Assembly: GCA_900322175.1 (NCBI GenBank)
Contig: ONYZ01000013.1
Coordinates: forward strand, 1-50,327
Source of the DNA: an uncultured Prevotella sp.
GTDB taxonomy: Bacteria > Bacteroidota > Bacteroidia > Bacteroidales > Bacteroidaceae
DNA: 50,327 nucleotides
Direction: 5' to 3'
The notes beneath the pieces were generated by a model. That model was given only the letters and a program-made list of their open reading frames with translations, did not search any database and was not told the origin of the DNA. Each line of letters opens with the position of its first letter. The stretch's first letter is position 1. A program made the translations under genes and the position numbers. This document shows, in pieces, positions 15,737 through 25,823 of this stretch.

Positions 15737-17848
15737 TATAGGTTAACAGATTTTCTACCAACAACAAAGAAGGAGCTTGAACTCCGGGGATGGGACTACG
15801 TAGATGTAATCCTATTCTCGGGTGATGCTTATGTAGATCACCCTTCGTTTGGTGCAGCAGTCATCGGCCGTACGCTGGAGGCTGCTGGTTTCCGTGTGGC
15901 CATAGTGCCACAGCCCGACTGGCATGGCGACTATCGCGACTTTATGAAGCTGGGCCGTCCACGCCTGTTCTTCGGTATCGCACCGGGCTGCATGGACTCG
16001 ATGGTAAACAAGTACACAGCCGCACGCCGACTGCGCTCGGAGGATGCGTACAGTCCCGACGGACGTCACGACATGCGCCCTGAGTTTCCTACCATAGTAT
16101 ATGCCAAGATACTAAAGGAGCTTTATCCCGATGTGCCGGTAGTGCTTGGCGGCATCGAGGCATCGCTGCGCCGAGTGACTCACTACGACTACTGGAGCGA
16201 CAGCCTGAAAAAGTGCCTGCTGTGCTACTCGCCTGCCGACATGATAACTTACGGTATGGGCGAGAAAACCACCATCGAACTGGCCCGCCGACTGGATTCA
16301 ATTGAGAATTTAGATTTTAGAATTAAGAGGGATGACCCATCTCTAAGTCCTCAATTCATAATTCTCAACTATCTTAGCGACCTGCCGCAGACGGTATTTT
16401 TGGCCAGGAAGGAGGATATACCCGGAGGTATAAGCGAACACGACATAGTGCTGCACTCGCACGAGGAGTGCATGAAGAACAAGCGTGCACAGGCAGAGAA
16501 CTTTCGCAATGTAGAAGAGCAGTCGAACATGATGCACGCCCAAAGGTTAATTCAACAGGTTGAATTAACAGGTGAGGTTTTAGATTTTAGAATTAAGAGG
16601 GATGCTTCTCTAAATTCTAAATTCTCAAATCGTAATTTAACTACTTATGTAGTTATAAATCCTCCCTACCCGCCAATGACTACCGAGGAGCTCGACGCAT
16701 CATTCGACCTGCCATATACACGCCAGCCGCACCCCAAGTACAAAGGCAAACGCATACCGGCTTACGACATGATTAAGTTCTCGGTCAACATCCATCGCGG
16801 ATGCTTCGGCGGTTGCGCATTCTGCACCATATCAGCCCATCAGGGCAAGTTCATATCGTGCCGATCTAAGGAGAGCATACTGCGCGAGGTGAAGCAGGTG
16901 ATAGAGATGCCCGACTTTAAGGGTAATCTGAGCGACCTGGGCGGTCCGTCGGCCAATATGTACGGCATGAGCGGCAAGAATAAGAACGCCTGCGAGAAAT
17001 GTCGCCGGCCATCGTGCGTGCATCCGCAGATATGTCCGAACCTGAACACAGACCACTCTAAGCTGCTGGACATCTATCGTTCGGTAGATGCTGTGCCAGG
17101 CATCAAGCACAGCTATATCGGCAGTGGTGTGCGCTACGACCTGCTGCTGCATCGCAGCAAGGACGAGGCAAGCAACAAGGCCGCGATGGAGTACACACGC
17201 GAACTGATATGCCACCACGTGTCGGGCCGACTGAAGGTGGCACCCGAGCATACCAGCGACAGAGTGTTATACCTGATGCGCAAGCCATCGTTCTCGCAGT
17301 TCTATGACTTTAAGCGTATCTTCGACCGCATAAACCGCGAGGAGGGACTGCGCCAGCAGATTATCCCCTACTTTATATCCAGTCACCCAGGATGCCAGGA
17401 GGAGGATATGGCCGAGTTGGCGGTAATCACCAAGAATCTGGATTTCCATCTGGAGCAGGTGCAGGACTTTACGCCAACACCGATGACCAACGCCACCGAG
17501 ACGTGGTACACGGGCTACGACCCATACACGCTCGAACCGATATTCAGCGCCAAGACGCCTAAGGAGAAGCTGGCTCAGCGCCAGTACTTCTTCTGGTACA
17601 AACCCGAGGAGCGCCGAGGCATAGAGCAGTCGCTGCGCCGCATAGGTCGCCCGGACTTGATAGCAAAACTGTATAGCGGTATGCCGCCATCGCAAGGCGG
17701 TTATCGTCCGTCAGAGACACAGCGCTCATCAGGCGGAAATAAACCAAAGTCATATAACCCAAACTTCAAAAATGAAAATAATAGAGCAAAGCATCATAGC
17801 GAAAAACCCCGCGAAGAAAAGCGAGGACGGGATCGTCGTCACAGATGA
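15728..17848 (+). CDS. ygiQ: YgiQ family radical SAM protein with two in-frame repeat insertions
   Basis: The 706-aa product is a YgiQ radical SAM protein: N-terminal LPTTKKELELRGWDYVDV and FSGDAYVDHPSFG, then the 4Fe-4S site CX3CX2C in RGCFGGCAFC near residue 359, and a basic, probably disordered C-terminus. The reaction of the family is unknown. The start is TTG at 15728; the next Met is about residue 73, too late. Residues about 191-215 and 274-309 do not fit the family and correspond exactly to AT-rich palindromes related to the terminal repeats of the 448-bp unit; both contain LDFRIKRD. The reading frame is intact through both, so the protein may still fold with two surface loops. Its last 77 nt overlap the PP2C-like gene in another frame. 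Confidence 0.92.
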   Translation: MREYRLTDFLPTTKKELELRGWDYVDVILFSGDAYVDHPSFGAAVIGRTLEAAGFRVAIVPQPDWHGDYRDFMKLGRPRLFFGIAPGCMDSMVNKYTAARRLRSEDAYSPDGRHDMRPEFPTIVYAKILKELYPDVPVVLGGIEASLRRVTHYDYWSDSLKKCLLCYSPADMITYGMGEKTTIELARRLDSIENLDFRIKRDDPSLSPQFIILNYLSDLPQTVFLARKEDIPGGISEHDIVLHSHEECMKNKRAQAENFRNVEEQSNMMHAQRLIQQVELTGEVLDFRIKRDASLNSKFSNRNLTTYVVINPPYPPMTTEELDASFDLPYTRQPHPKYKGKRIPAYDMIKFSVNIHRGCFGGCAFCTISAHQGKFISCRSKESILREVKQVIEMPDFKGNLSDLGGPSANMYGMSGKNKNACEKCRRPSCVHPQICPNLNTDHSKLLDIYRSVDAVPGIKHSYIGSGVRYDLLLHRSKDEASNKAAMEYTRELICHHVSGRLKVAPEHTSDRVLYLMRKPSFSQFYDFKRIFDRINREEGLRQQIIPYFISSHPGCQEEDMAELAVITKNLDFHLEQVQDFTPTPMTNATETWYTGYDPYTLEPIFSAKTPKEKLAQRQYFFWYKPEERRGIEQSLRRIGRPDLIAKLYSGMPPSQGGYRPSETQRSSGGNKPKSYNPNFKNENNRAKHHSEKPREEKRGRDRRHR
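16300..16368 (+). repeat. MITE-like palindrome inserted in ygiQ (copy 1)
   Basis: The left arm 16300-16331 agrees with the left end of the 448-bp unit at 29 of 32 positions. TTGAGAATT (16302-16310) pairs with AATTCTCAA (16360-16368), and GAATT-AA-GAGG (16320-16330) with CCTCAATTC (16349-16357). It is translated as about 23 extra residues of YgiQ without a stop. Confidence 0.75.
16546..16654 (+). repeat. Chain of palindromes inserted in ygiQ (copy 2)
   Basis: The centre repeats copy 1: 26 bp (16579-16604) are identical to 16309-16334, exactly 270 bp away. Within it, 16583-16599 pairs with 16608-16624 at 15 of 17 positions around an 8-nt loop. A perfect 11-bp palindrome (GTTAATTCAAC 16546-16556 with 16559-16569) precedes it and AACTAC (16639-16644) with GTAGTT (16649-16654) follows. 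All is read in frame. Confidence 0.75.
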
Positions 17849-18584
17849 TTTTATCGCAGTCATCGACGGTAGCACATCCAAGACCAAGCGTCACCATTGC
17901 CCCGGCATAAGCAATGGGCGCTATGCCATGTTGCTGCTCAGCAGGTATATCCGCAAGATGCCGGCCAACACATCGTGCCACCAGTTCTGCGTGGGCGCTA
18001 CTCAGGCTCTGCGCCGCCACTACCTGTGGCGATTCCCAGTTAAGAGGATGAAGGAGCACCCCGAAGAGCGCCTATGTGCATCGGTAATCATCTACAGTCG
18101 ATTGCGCCGCGAGATATGGATGGTGGGCGACTGCCATTGTCTTGTAGGCAACGAATACTTCGACAATCCAAAGCCATACGAGCAGGAGCTGGCCGAAATG
18201 CGCGTGGCCAAGGTGCGCGAACTGCTAGCGCAGGGTGTATCGCAGAAGGAACTGCTACAGCCACACGACCCGGCACGCGAGGTGATGATACCCAGCATGC
18301 TGGAGGTGATGCAGAATCAGAACGTGACGTATGCGGTAGTGGACGGTTTCCCCGTAGCTGAGAGTAAGGTAAGGGTTATACCGCTGGATTTCCAGTCGTG
18401 GCAGATAGTGTTTGCCAGCGATGGTTATCCCAAGATTACCGGCACACTCGAAGAGACCGAGCAGCTGCTGGACTATCAGCGAAAGACCGACCCGCTGAAC
18501 ATAGGCACATTCAAGGCCACAAAGGCATTTGTAGAGGGCAACAACTCGTTTGACGACCGCACATATATCCGATTCGAAGTATGA
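17772..18584 (+). CDS. PP2C-like phosphatase-fold protein
   Basis: The 270-aa product carries a spaced set of PP2C-like motifs: AVIDGSTSK near residue 29 (compare DG at the metal site), WMVGDCHC near 117 (compare GDSR), FASDGYPK near 218 and a closing [10 protein letters not shown] (compare DNxT). That suggests a metal-dependent Ser/Thr phosphatase fold, although the first Asp motif is unusual and activity is unproven. The ATG at 17772 lies inside the end of ygiQ, giving a 77-nt overlap in a different frame. The conserved-looking [16 protein letters not shown] segment starts so early that a later start is unlikely. The stop overlaps ruvC (ATGA at 18581-18584). Confidence 0.7.
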   Translation: MKIIEQSIIAKNPAKKSEDGIVVTDDFIAVIDGSTSKTKRHHCPGISNGRYAMLLLSRYIRKMPANTSCHQFCVGATQALRRHYLWRFPVKRMKEHPEERLCASVIIYSRLRREIWMVGDCHCLVGNEYFDNPKPYEQELAEMRVAKVRELLAQGVSQKELLQPHDPAREVMIPSMLEVMQNQNVTYAVVDGFPVAESKVRVIPLDFQSWQIVFASDGYPKITGTLEETEQLLDYQRKTDPLNIGTFKATKAFVEGNNSFDDRTYIRFEV

Positions 18585-19153
18585 TACAGCCCAAGGAGAA
18601 GATAATATTAGGTATCGACCCTGGAACAAACCTGATGGGCTACGGACTGCTGAAGGTGCTGGACGGTAAGGCGCACATGATGACAATGGGTGTGATCGAC
18701 CTGCGAAAGTTTCCCGACGGCTACCTGAAGCTGGGGCATATATTTGAGCGTGTCACAGGCATCATCGACGGATTTCTGCCCGACGAGATGGCTATCGAGG
18801 CTCCGTTCTTCGGCAAGAACGTACAGTCGATGCTGAAACTGGGTCGTGCCCAGGGCACTGCCATAGCCGCCGCTGTAAACCATGGAGTGCCCATACACGA
18901 GTATGCACCCATGAAAATCAAGATGGCGCTGACGGGCAATGGCTCGGCATCGAAAGAGCAAGTAGCAGGCATGCTACAGCGACTGCTGAAGATACCCAAC
19001 GACGAGATGGGTAAGTATATGGACGCCACCGATGCTCTGGCAGCAGCCTACTGTCACTACCTGCAGATGGGACGCCCTGAGAGCGATGTGAAGTATCGCG
19101 GATGGAAAGATTTTATAAACAAGAATCAAGATAAAGTTTCAAAGAGAAAATGA
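18581..19153 (+). CDS. ruvC: Holliday junction resolvase RuvC
   Basis: The 190-aa protein has all catalytic acids of RuvC: LGIDPGTN near residue 11, AIEAPFF near 68, and [14 protein letters not shown] near 147 with two Asp. LGRAQG and the APMKIK loop are also present. RuvC cuts four-way junctions made during recombination, with RuvAB. It is coupled by 4-nt overlaps to the PP2C-like gene upstream and the ABC gene downstream (ATGA at 19150-19153). Confidence 0.97.
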   Translation: MIQPKEKIILGIDPGTNLMGYGLLKVLDGKAHMMTMGVIDLRKFPDGYLKLGHIFERVTGIIDGFLPDEMAIEAPFFGKNVQSMLKLGRAQGTAIAAAVNHGVPIHEYAPMKIKMALTGNGSASKEQVAGMLQRLLKIPNDEMGKYMDATDALAAAYCHYLQMGRPESDVKYRGWKDFINKNQDKVSKRK

Positions 19154-20589
19154 AAACTATAGAACTTAAAAACGCGAGAGCGCGCAAGCCAGAATGGAAT
19201 CTGGCCGAACCTGTAAACTTCTACCTGGACGAGGGAGAGCACTTGGCTATCGTTGGCAGAAACGGTGGTGGCAAGAGCATGCTGGTAGATATGATTACAG
19301 GGCGCCATCCAGTCAATCCAGACCAGATAACTTATTCTTTCACCGAACCGTATAACAACCTGAAACACATCATGTTTCGCGATACATACGGAGGTGACAA
19401 CGACCGTACTTACTTCCTGCAGCAGCGATGGAATCAGATGGAGATAGACGAAGAAACGCCTACCGTAGGCAGCAAGCTGGAAGAGGCATTTCTGCTGTCG
19501 GGCGAAGATACTCCTGAGCGCAGAAAATTACAAAAACATCTGTACGAGCTCTTCCATCTCGACGAACTTCTTGACAAGTATATCATACTGCTAAGCAGCG
19601 GTGAACTGCGCAAATATAAGCTTACAGCCAACCTGTTTACCAAACCTAAGGTGCTCATCATTGAGAACCCGTTTATCGGTCTGGATGCCGAGACCCGCGA
19701 CCAGGTAAAAGAGTTGCTCGACATGCTGTCGAAAGAAAAGGATATGCAGATCATACTGGTACTATCCAAGATGGACGAGATACCCGGGTTTATCACACGA
19801 GTAATCAGAATGGCCGACCTGCGATTCGTATCGGATATCAAGGTTAAGACAGAATTCCCCATCGAGCGATGTCCGTATGCCATGCAGGTGACACAAACCG
19901 AAGAAACGATGCCCCCACTTCCACAAGAGGTTATCAAGTTTAACAACGTAACCATCCGATATGGCGAGCGCACCATACTCAAGAATCTGAACTGGGTGGT
20001 ACTGAAGGGCGAGCACTGGTCGCTATCAGGGCAGAACGGTGCAGGTAAGTCTACCCTACTCTCGCTGGTATGTGCAGACAATCCACAGAGCTACGCCTGC
20101 GACATATCGCTGTTCGGCCACAAACGCGGCAGCGGTGAGAGCATCTGGGATATCAAGAAGCATATCGGTTACGTTTCGCCCGAGATGCATCGCAGCTACA
20201 AACAGAACATACCCGCCATACAGATAGTAGCCAGCGGACTAAAAGACACCGTGGGGCTATACTATAAACCCACACAGCAGGAGAAGGATCTCTGCATAGA
20301 GTGGATGAATCTGTTTGGCATAAAGCATCTAGCCGATCGTAAGTTCCTCGAGATGTCGAGCGGCGAACAGCGACTGGTGCTGTTGGCACGAGCATTCGTT
20401 AAGAGTCCTGACTTGCTAATTCTGGACGAGCCTCTGCACGGTCTCGACCTCTGCAATCGCAATCTGGTAAAGGCGGTAATAGATCGCTATATGTTCGAGA
20501 ATCCCGACCGCACACTTATCTACGTGACACATTACGAAAGTGAGTTACCGAACTGTATCGACAACTCACTTTATCTGAAGAAGAACTAA
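19150..20589 (+). CDS. ModF-like tandem ABC ATPase
   Basis: This 479-aa soluble protein has two ABC domains. The first has Walker A GRNGGGKS (about 36-43), signature LSSGE and a degenerate Walker B ending IIENP, where the usual catalytic DE is replaced by EN. The second has Walker [10 protein letters not shown] (about 296), signature MSSGEQ and an intact LLILDEP. This layout matches ModF-type proteins. No permease or binding protein is near, and the gene is coupled to ruvC, so molybdate transport is unsupported. One active and one inactive ATP site suggests asymmetric cycling. The Crp/Fnr gene converges on it 12 bp later. Confidence 0.85.
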   Translation: MKTIELKNARARKPEWNLAEPVNFYLDEGEHLAIVGRNGGGKSMLVDMITGRHPVNPDQITYSFTEPYNNLKHIMFRDTYGGDNDRTYFLQQRWNQMEIDEETPTVGSKLEEAFLLSGEDTPERRKLQKHLYELFHLDELLDKYIILLSSGELRKYKLTANLFTKPKVLIIENPFIGLDAETRDQVKELLDMLSKEKDMQIILVLSKMDEIPGFITRVIRMADLRFVSDIKVKTEFPIERCPYAMQVTQTEETMPPLPQEVIKFNNVTIRYGERTILKNLNWVVLKGEHWSLSGQNGAGKSTLLSLVCADNPQSYACDISLFGHKRGSGESIWDIKKHIGYVSPEMHRSYKQNIPAIQIVASGLKDTVGLYYKPTQQEKDLCIEWMNLFGIKHLADRKFLEMSSGEQRLVLLARAFVKSPDLLILDEPLHGLDLCNRNLVKAVIDRYMFENPDRTLIYVTHYESELPNCIDNSLYLKKN

Positions 20590-20601
20590 TAAGTGTTTTT
20601 A

Positions 20602-21201
20602 TTATTTCTCCATCAGGGCCGCTGTTCTTACACGAGACAGCGTTTCTGGTGTCATCTGCAGGTAGCTGGCGATGTAAACCAGCGGAGCACGCAGTACCAG
20701 CTGTGGCTGATTCTTAACCAACTTCTGGTAACGGTCCTGAGCACTCTCGAAGCGTAGCATATCAGCGTGATGCTGACTCAGGATAAGACTCTCCTCCAAT
20801 ATCTTACGATACAAGATCTGGATATTTACACTCTTCATTGCCACTGCCTCAAGGTCGGCCTTTGGCATAGCAATAAGAATGGTTGGCTCAAGTGCCTTGA
20901 TTTGGAGTTGTGACGGCTGTCCGCGGAACAAACTCTCAATACACATAACAATGTTGTTCTCAGTGGCCATGTACTCGGTCAACTCCTTGTCGTTTTTAAA
21001 GTAATACTGACGCACCAGCCCGCGTACCACCCAGTAGATATTAGAACAAACCTCGCCTTCCTTCAGTACCAGTTCGTTCTTAGCAAACTTCATTGGCACC
21101 AGAATGCTCTCCAGCAGGTCTAGCTCTTCATGGGTCATTGTACTGTATCTGCGTGCCAGTTCGCGGGCCACGTCGCGTGTTGTCAAACTTACATTTGCCA
21201 T
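20602..21201 (-). CDS. Crp/Fnr family transcription regulator
   Basis: The 199-aa protein has a cyclic-nucleotide-binding beta-roll at about residues 30-125 (NELVLKEGEVCSNIYWVVRG, then the ESLFRGQPS segment) and a C-terminal winged helix (IASYLQMTPETLSRVR as recognition region). No Fnr-type cysteine cluster is seen. It lies 16 bp after lepA on the same strand and so is probably co-transcribed with it. Confidence 0.88.
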   Translation of the reverse strand: MANVSLTTRDVARELARRYSTMTHEELDLLESILVPMKFAKNELVLKEGEVCSNIYWVVRGLVRQYYFKNDKELTEYMATENNIVMCIESLFRGQPSQLQIKALEPTILIAMPKADLEAVAMKSVNIQILYRKILEESLILSQHHADMLRFESAQDRYQKLVKNQPQLVLRAPLVYIASYLQMTPETLSRVRTAALMEK

Positions 21202-21217
21202 AGATTATTGTTTGTTT

Positions 21218-22999
21218 TTAGTCCAATTTCAATACAGCGAGGAAAGCCTTCTGTGGCACCTCTACATTACCTATCTGTTTCATACGTTTCTTACCTCTCT
21301 TCTGCTTCTCCAGCAGTTTACGCTTACGGCTCACATCGCCACCATAACACTTGGCGGTAACATCCTTGCGCACCTGCTTAACAGTCTCGCGAGCGATAAT
21401 CTTTGCACCAATGGCTGCCTGGATAGCAATATCAAACTGCTGACGCGGTATGAGTTCCTTAAGCTTCTCGCACATACGGCGACCGAATGTAACGGCGTTG
21501 TCCTGATGTGTTAGTGTGCTCAGCGCATCGACAGGTTCACCATTCAACAGGATATCTAGCTTGGCCAACTTGGACGGACGGAATCCATCAATATGATAGT
21601 CGAACGAAGCATATCCCTTGGATACCGACTTAAGCTTGTCGTAGAAGTCGATCACAATCTCGCCCAGCGGTAGCATAAAGTGCAACTCTATGCGGTTACC
21701 GCTGACGTACTGCTGATCGAGCAGCTCGCCACGCTTGTCAAGACACAGCGTCATTATCGGACCGATAAAGTCGGCTGCGGTGATGATCGAAGCACGGATA
21801 TATGGCTCTTCGATATGATCAATCATAGTCTGATCGGGCAGTCCTGAAGGATTGTGCACCTCCTTAACCTCACCCTGCTTGGTGTAGCACATATAGCTAA
21901 CGTTTGGCACGGTGGTGATGACGTCCATATCAAACTCGCGGTCCAGTCGCTCCTGAATAATCTCCATGTGCAGCAGTCCAAGGAATCCGCAACGGAATCC
22001 GAATCCCAGAGCTACCGAACTCTCAGGCATAAACGTGAGCGAAGCATCGTTGAGCTGAAGCTTTTCGAGCGATGCACGCAAATTCTCATAGTCGGTAGGA
22101 TCTATCGGATATACACCGGCAAACACCATAGGCTTAACCTCCTGGAAGCCTTCGATGGCCTTGTCGCAAGGATAAGCTACATGCGTGATAGTATCACCCA
22201 CCTTAACCTCCTTAGAGTTCTTGATACCGCTTATGATATATCCCACGTCACCCGTCTTGAGTTCCTTGCGGGGTATCATATCCATCTTCAATACTCCGAT
22301 CTCGTCGGCATCATACTCCATGCCTGTATTAAAGAACTTAACGTGGTCGCCCGACTTGATGCAACCGTTCACAATCTTGAAGTATGCAATGATACCGCGG
22401 AACGAGTTGAACACTGAGTCAAAAATCAGCGCCTGCAGCGGAGCTTTCTCATCACCCACTGGATGTGGAATCTTCTCGACCACAGCATTAAGTATCTCTT
22501 CTACGCCCTCGCCAGTCTTACCCGATGCACGGATAATGTCGGAACGGTCGCATCCGATAAGGTCAATGATTTCGTCCTCAACCTCATCAGGCATCGCGCT
22601 AGGCATGTCAATCTTGTTAATCACGGGGATAATCTCCAGATTATGGTCGATAGCCATATAGAGATTAGAAATAGTCTGAGCCTGAACACCCTGTGTGGCA
22701 TCAACCACCAGCAGAGCACCCTCGCAGGCAGCAATCGAACGGCTTACCTCGTAAGAGAAGTCAACGTGTCCCGGAGTGTCGATCAGATTAAGGATATACT
22801 TCTCGTCTTGATAAGTATACTCCATCTGGATAGCGTGACTCTTGATGGTAATACCACGTTCACGCTCCAAGTCCATATCATCGAGCATCTGTCCCTCGGT
22901 CACCTGTATAGTCTTAGTAAACTCCAACAGACGGTCTGCCAGTGTTGACTTGCCATGATCGATATGGGCAATAATGCAGAAATTTCTTATATTATTCAT
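21218..22999 (-). CDS. lepA: Elongation factor 4 (LepA)
   Basis: The 593-aa GTPase has G1 AHIDHGKST (residues 11-19), the switch [10 protein letters not shown] near 75, NKID near 130, and the LepA C-terminal domain ([14 protein letters not shown], ending near KRGKKRMK). EF4 back-translocates or remodels stalled ribosomes. The length is usual. A -7 box TACTTTTG (complement of 23023-23030) lies 24 bp before the start. Confidence 0.98.
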   Translation of the reverse strand: MNNIRNFCIIAHIDHGKSTLADRLLEFTKTIQVTEGQMLDDMDLERERGITIKSHAIQMEYTYQDEKYILNLIDTPGHVDFSYEVSRSIAACEGALLVVDATQGVQAQTISNLYMAIDHNLEIIPVINKIDMPSAMPDEVEDEIIDLIGCDRSDIIRASGKTGEGVEEILNAVVEKIPHPVGDEKAPLQALIFDSVFNSFRGIIAYFKIVNGCIKSGDHVKFFNTGMEYDADEIGVLKMDMIPRKELKTGDVGYIISGIKNSKEVKVGDTITHVAYPCDKAIEGFQEVKPMVFAGVYPIDPTDYENLRASLEKLQLNDASLTFMPESSVALGFGFRCGFLGLLHMEIIQERLDREFDMDVITTVPNVSYMCYTKQGEVKEVHNPSGLPDQTMIDHIEEPYIRASIITAADFIGPIMTLCLDKRGELLDQQYVSGNRIELHFMLPLGEIVIDFYDKLKSVSKGYASFDYHIDGFRPSKLAKLDILLNGEPVDALSTLTHQDNAVTFGRRMCEKLKELIPRQQFDIAIQAAIGAKIIARETVKQVRKDVTAKCYGGDVSRKRKLLEKQKRGKKRMKQIGNVEVPQKAFLAVLKLD

Positions 23000-23022
23000 T
23001 GATACATCTACGCTTTAGAGTG

Positions 23023-23030
23023 CAAAAGTA
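23023..23030 (-). promoter_or_regulatory. -7 element of lepA
   Basis: The minus strand reads TACTTTTG, matching TAnnTTTG. No clear -33 box is seen. Confidence 0.45.
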
Positions 23031-23103
23031 CAAAAAAAGTTGCTAATTACGCATAATTTTGCTTTTTTTTGGAGTTTCCACAATGAAATTTAATATTTCT
23101 GAG

Positions 23104-23111
23104 TAACTTTG
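23104..23111 (+). promoter_or_regulatory. -7 element of the small lipoprotein gene
   Basis: TAACTTTG, 22 bp before the ATG at 23134. The -33 region only shows TTTC. Confidence 0.55.
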
Positions 23112-23133
23112 CAGCCAAAAAATAGCATTCATT

Positions 23134-23517
23134 ATGAAAAAGTATTGGTTATTGGCCGTAATCGCCATGTTTTTTACAGCTTGTCAGGAGTCGTTAGAGG
23201 ATCGTTGCGAGCGCGATGCAAAAGAGTACACTCGCAAGCAGTGTCCTGTAGCTATCGAAAGCAACACTATCATCGATTCGCTTACCTTCGAGCGCGCCAC
23301 TCACACTATACATTATTATTATAGACTGACTGGTGATGCCGACAAAAATCCTCTGAACGAGACAGAGGCAGTAAACACCCTGAAAGAGGGTCTTAAAAAC
23401 GCAACTGCAGTAAAAGTATATAAAGACGCCAAGTATCGATTTGCATACACCTATCGCTCAGACAAGGATCCGAACAAGGTTCTACTGGATGTGGTGTTTA
23501 CAGACAAGGATTATTAA
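23134..23517 (+). CDS. Small lipoprotein, 127 aa
   Basis: A type II signal peptide (MKKYWLLAVIAMFFTAC) with lipobox FTAC places Cys17 as the lipidated residue. The mature part of about 110 aa has two more Cys (RCERDAKEY and KQCPV) and a probable alpha/beta fold; no named family recognised. It is monocistronic: its own promoter lies upstream and a terminator follows. Confidence 0.82.
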   Translation: MKKYWLLAVIAMFFTACQESLEDRCERDAKEYTRKQCPVAIESNTIIDSLTFERATHTIHYYYRLTGDADKNPLNETEAVNTLKEGLKNATAVKVYKDAKYRFAYTYRSDKDPNKVLLDVVFTDKDY

Positions 23518-23541
23518 AACAGCGTTATCTACTAAAAATAT

Positions 23542-23574
23542 TAAAGGTGCCTTTCAAGAAGAAAAGCACCTTTA
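23542..23574 (+). terminator. Bidirectional terminator between lipoprotein gene and ppiD
   Basis: TAAAGGTGC (23542-23550) pairs perfectly with GCACCTTTA (23566-23574), followed by TTATTT. The complementary strand also ends in an A/T-rich tail, so it can serve the convergent PpiD gene. Confidence 0.75.
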
Positions 23575-23597
23575 TTATTTATTGGATGATATATCTC

Positions 23598-25733
23598 TTA
23601 GAAGAACAGGTAGCGATTGTCAACTACACCAGCCTTCTGATAGAGCTCCTGCATGAACATACGAGCAGCCTGAGTGGCCTGCATCTGAAGCTGACGCTCG
23701 GTCTGAGCGGCATCAAACTTAGCACCCTCGCGATTGTTCTTCTTCAGCACCTTGAAGAGGTATGCACCACCATTACCCTTAACAACAGCCTTGCTGAACC
23801 CACCAGCCTTAACAGCAGCTACAGCACCAGCAAGAGCGGGCTCAGAAGCACCAGTGGCCTGTACAAATACAGGAGCAGTGAAGGTGATCTGATTTACAGA
23901 GTCGACCTTAGCACCTTTAGCCTGAGCACCTGCGATGTCCTTAACACCGGCAAGCTTAGCCTTAATCTGCTCAAACTTCTTGTCGCGGAGCACCTCTGAC
24001 TTCAGCACTTCCTTAACACCATTCATATCACGGTAGCCAACAGGGTTAACCTTAGTAAGTGCAACAACCAGCAGGTGGTCGTTGTTACCGCACTCGTACA
24101 GAGGACTAACCTCACCAGCTTTAGCATCGAAGATCCACTTCATAGCCTCGCGTGTGGCACGCAGACCTGCAACGTTGTGCTCATAGTTGAAGAGGTCCTG
24201 ACGTGGTGTAACCTTGAATCCGAACTTAGGAGCATTCTTCTCAATATCCTCGATAGTCTTGTTCTCGCTAACAAACTGGCTGAACTTATTGTAAGCGTCA
24301 GAATATGTAGTCTTAGAGAAATCGATAGTGTGCTTAACTACAGCTGCCTCGTACTTGTCAACCATAGCCTTACGAGCAGTTACCTGCAGGATGATGTTGC
24401 CCTGAGTAAACTCGAGGTTCTTAACATCGTTTACAGCGAGGCTATTGATAGAATTGAGGTAGTTCTTTGACTCTTCGTCAATGCTGTTGCTGCTCTCGTA
24501 CATAGCAGATGTGAGCCACTGCTTAGCACCAGTCTGACCATACTTCTGAGCGAGAGTCTCGAAGTCGGCACCAGCCTTAAGAGCGGTGTAGATGCTATCG
24601 GCAGTCTTCTTAGCAGCCTCTGCAGTAGCACCACCAACCTGAATCTGGCGATACTCGATAGAGTCAGGCTGCTGTGACTTAGCGATGAGCTTAACTACAT
24701 TGAGAGTATTGTCGAAAGCTGTCTCGAATACAGCAGAGGTCTGACCTACAGCCATTGAGTCGAGTTTAGCTGCGATATCTGAAGGATAAGCGCGCTTGGT
24801 AGCTGCGAAACCTGTGTAAGCGAACTGCGACTGAGCCTTGCGAACAACCTCAGCGGGATTAGCACCACTCTGCAACTTCTGGGCAGCATCGGTCATTGTA
24901 GCCATCAGAGCCTTGCGGTCGGCAGCCGAAGCTACAACCTGGAAGTCAACATACTTGATGTCGCGGCTCTCTACGTCCTGCTTGAACATCTCCTTGTGCT
25001 CATCATACTTAGCCTTGAGATCCTTATCGTCAACCTTAACATCGTTGTCGTTGATTGAAGAGTAAGCGATAGAAGCCAGCTGGATGTCGCTCTCTGTGTT
25101 CTGACCCTCGAAAGCCATCTTGGCTGAGATTGGGTTAGAGATCAGACAGTTGCTAAGCAGAGACTGATACTTCTGAGCGAGAGTCTGAGTGCGGAGGTTC
25201 TTCTCGATAAACTGCCAGTACTTGTAGATAGTCTGATACTGCTCTGCGAGCTGTGGGTTAGAACCTGCCTTCTTGTAGTCGTCCAAGAACTTGGTGAGCA
25301 TGGTAACGTCGAAACGACCAGTCTGCTGGTTTACGAATGGAGACTGCATCAACATTGGGTTAGAACCCTCCTTCATGATGTTCTGGAGTTCCTCGTCGGT
25401 AACGGTGAGACCGAGTTTCTTGCACTCGCTGCTGATGATCTGCTCATTGACGTACTGACTCCATACCTGATCCTTAATCTGATTAAGCTCCTCCTCAGAG
25501 AAGTTGTCGCGGTTCTGGGTAATCTTCAGAACATCCTGATACTCATCAACAAGAGCCTGAAACTCCTGTACGTTGACTTTGTTTCCTAACACTTCGCCTA
25601 TCTGCTGACGCTGCTGGTTCTTGGTTGCTTCGCAAGAACGGAAAGCTTCTTCGGCAATGAAGGCGAAAAGGCCGAGGCCAATAATGCAAACGAGGGCTAC
25701 GCCTCTTTTACGGATTTTTCCTAATGCTGCCAT
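23598..25733 (-). CDS. PpiD/SurA-like periplasmic peptidyl-prolyl isomerase
   Basis: The 711-aa protein has an N-terminal membrane anchor (VALVCIIGLGLFAFIAEEAF, about residues 12-31), a SurA-N-like helical chaperone region (about 35-260), one parvulin-like region near residues 350-460 (IEYRQIQV, then ADFETLAQKYGQ) and a long C-terminal helical part. Such proteins help fold outer-membrane proteins as they leave the Sec channel. It lies downstream of CNNM and LptC genes on the same strand, a conserved Bacteroidales order. A -7 box TAATTTTG (complement of 25773-25780) gives it its own promoter. Confidence 0.9.
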   Translation of the reverse strand: MAALGKIRKRGVALVCIIGLGLFAFIAEEAFRSCEATKNQQRQQIGEVLGNKVNVQEFQALVDEYQDVLKITQNRDNFSEEELNQIKDQVWSQYVNEQIISSECKKLGLTVTDEELQNIMKEGSNPMLMQSPFVNQQTGRFDVTMLTKFLDDYKKAGSNPQLAEQYQTIYKYWQFIEKNLRTQTLAQKYQSLLSNCLISNPISAKMAFEGQNTESDIQLASIAYSSINDNDVKVDDKDLKAKYDEHKEMFKQDVESRDIKYVDFQVVASAADRKALMATMTDAAQKLQSGANPAEVVRKAQSQFAYTGFAATKRAYPSDIAAKLDSMAVGQTSAVFETAFDNTLNVVKLIAKSQQPDSIEYRQIQVGGATAEAAKKTADSIYTALKAGADFETLAQKYGQTGAKQWLTSAMYESSNSIDEESKNYLNSINSLAVNDVKNLEFTQGNIILQVTARKAMVDKYEAAVVKHTIDFSKTTYSDAYNKFSQFVSENKTIEDIEKNAPKFGFKVTPRQDLFNYEHNVAGLRATREAMKWIFDAKAGEVSPLYECGNNDHLLVVALTKVNPVGYRDMNGVKEVLKSEVLRDKKFEQIKAKLAGVKDIAGAQAKGAKVDSVNQITFTAPVFVQATGASEPALAGAVAAVKAGGFSKAVVKGNGGAYLFKVLKKNNREGAKFDAAQTERQLQMQATQAARMFMQELYQKAGVVDNRYLFF

Positions 25734-25772
25734 AAATATTTAAATTTTTAATTATTATTCATAAAACGGGTG

Positions 25773-25780
25773 CAAAATTA
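25773..25780 (-). promoter_or_regulatory. -7 element of ppiD
   Basis: The minus strand reads TAATTTTG, 40 bp before the start codon. A weak TTTC/TTCG stands at the -33 position. Confidence 0.45.
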
Positions 25781-25823
25781 ATAAATTTGTTCGAAACAAC
25801 GAAATTTTTTTCTATAAAATTGG

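Noticed and set aside
16300-16654. ygiQ as a pseudogene
   Set aside because: The insertions keep the frame, there is no internal stop, and the CX3CX2C site is intact.
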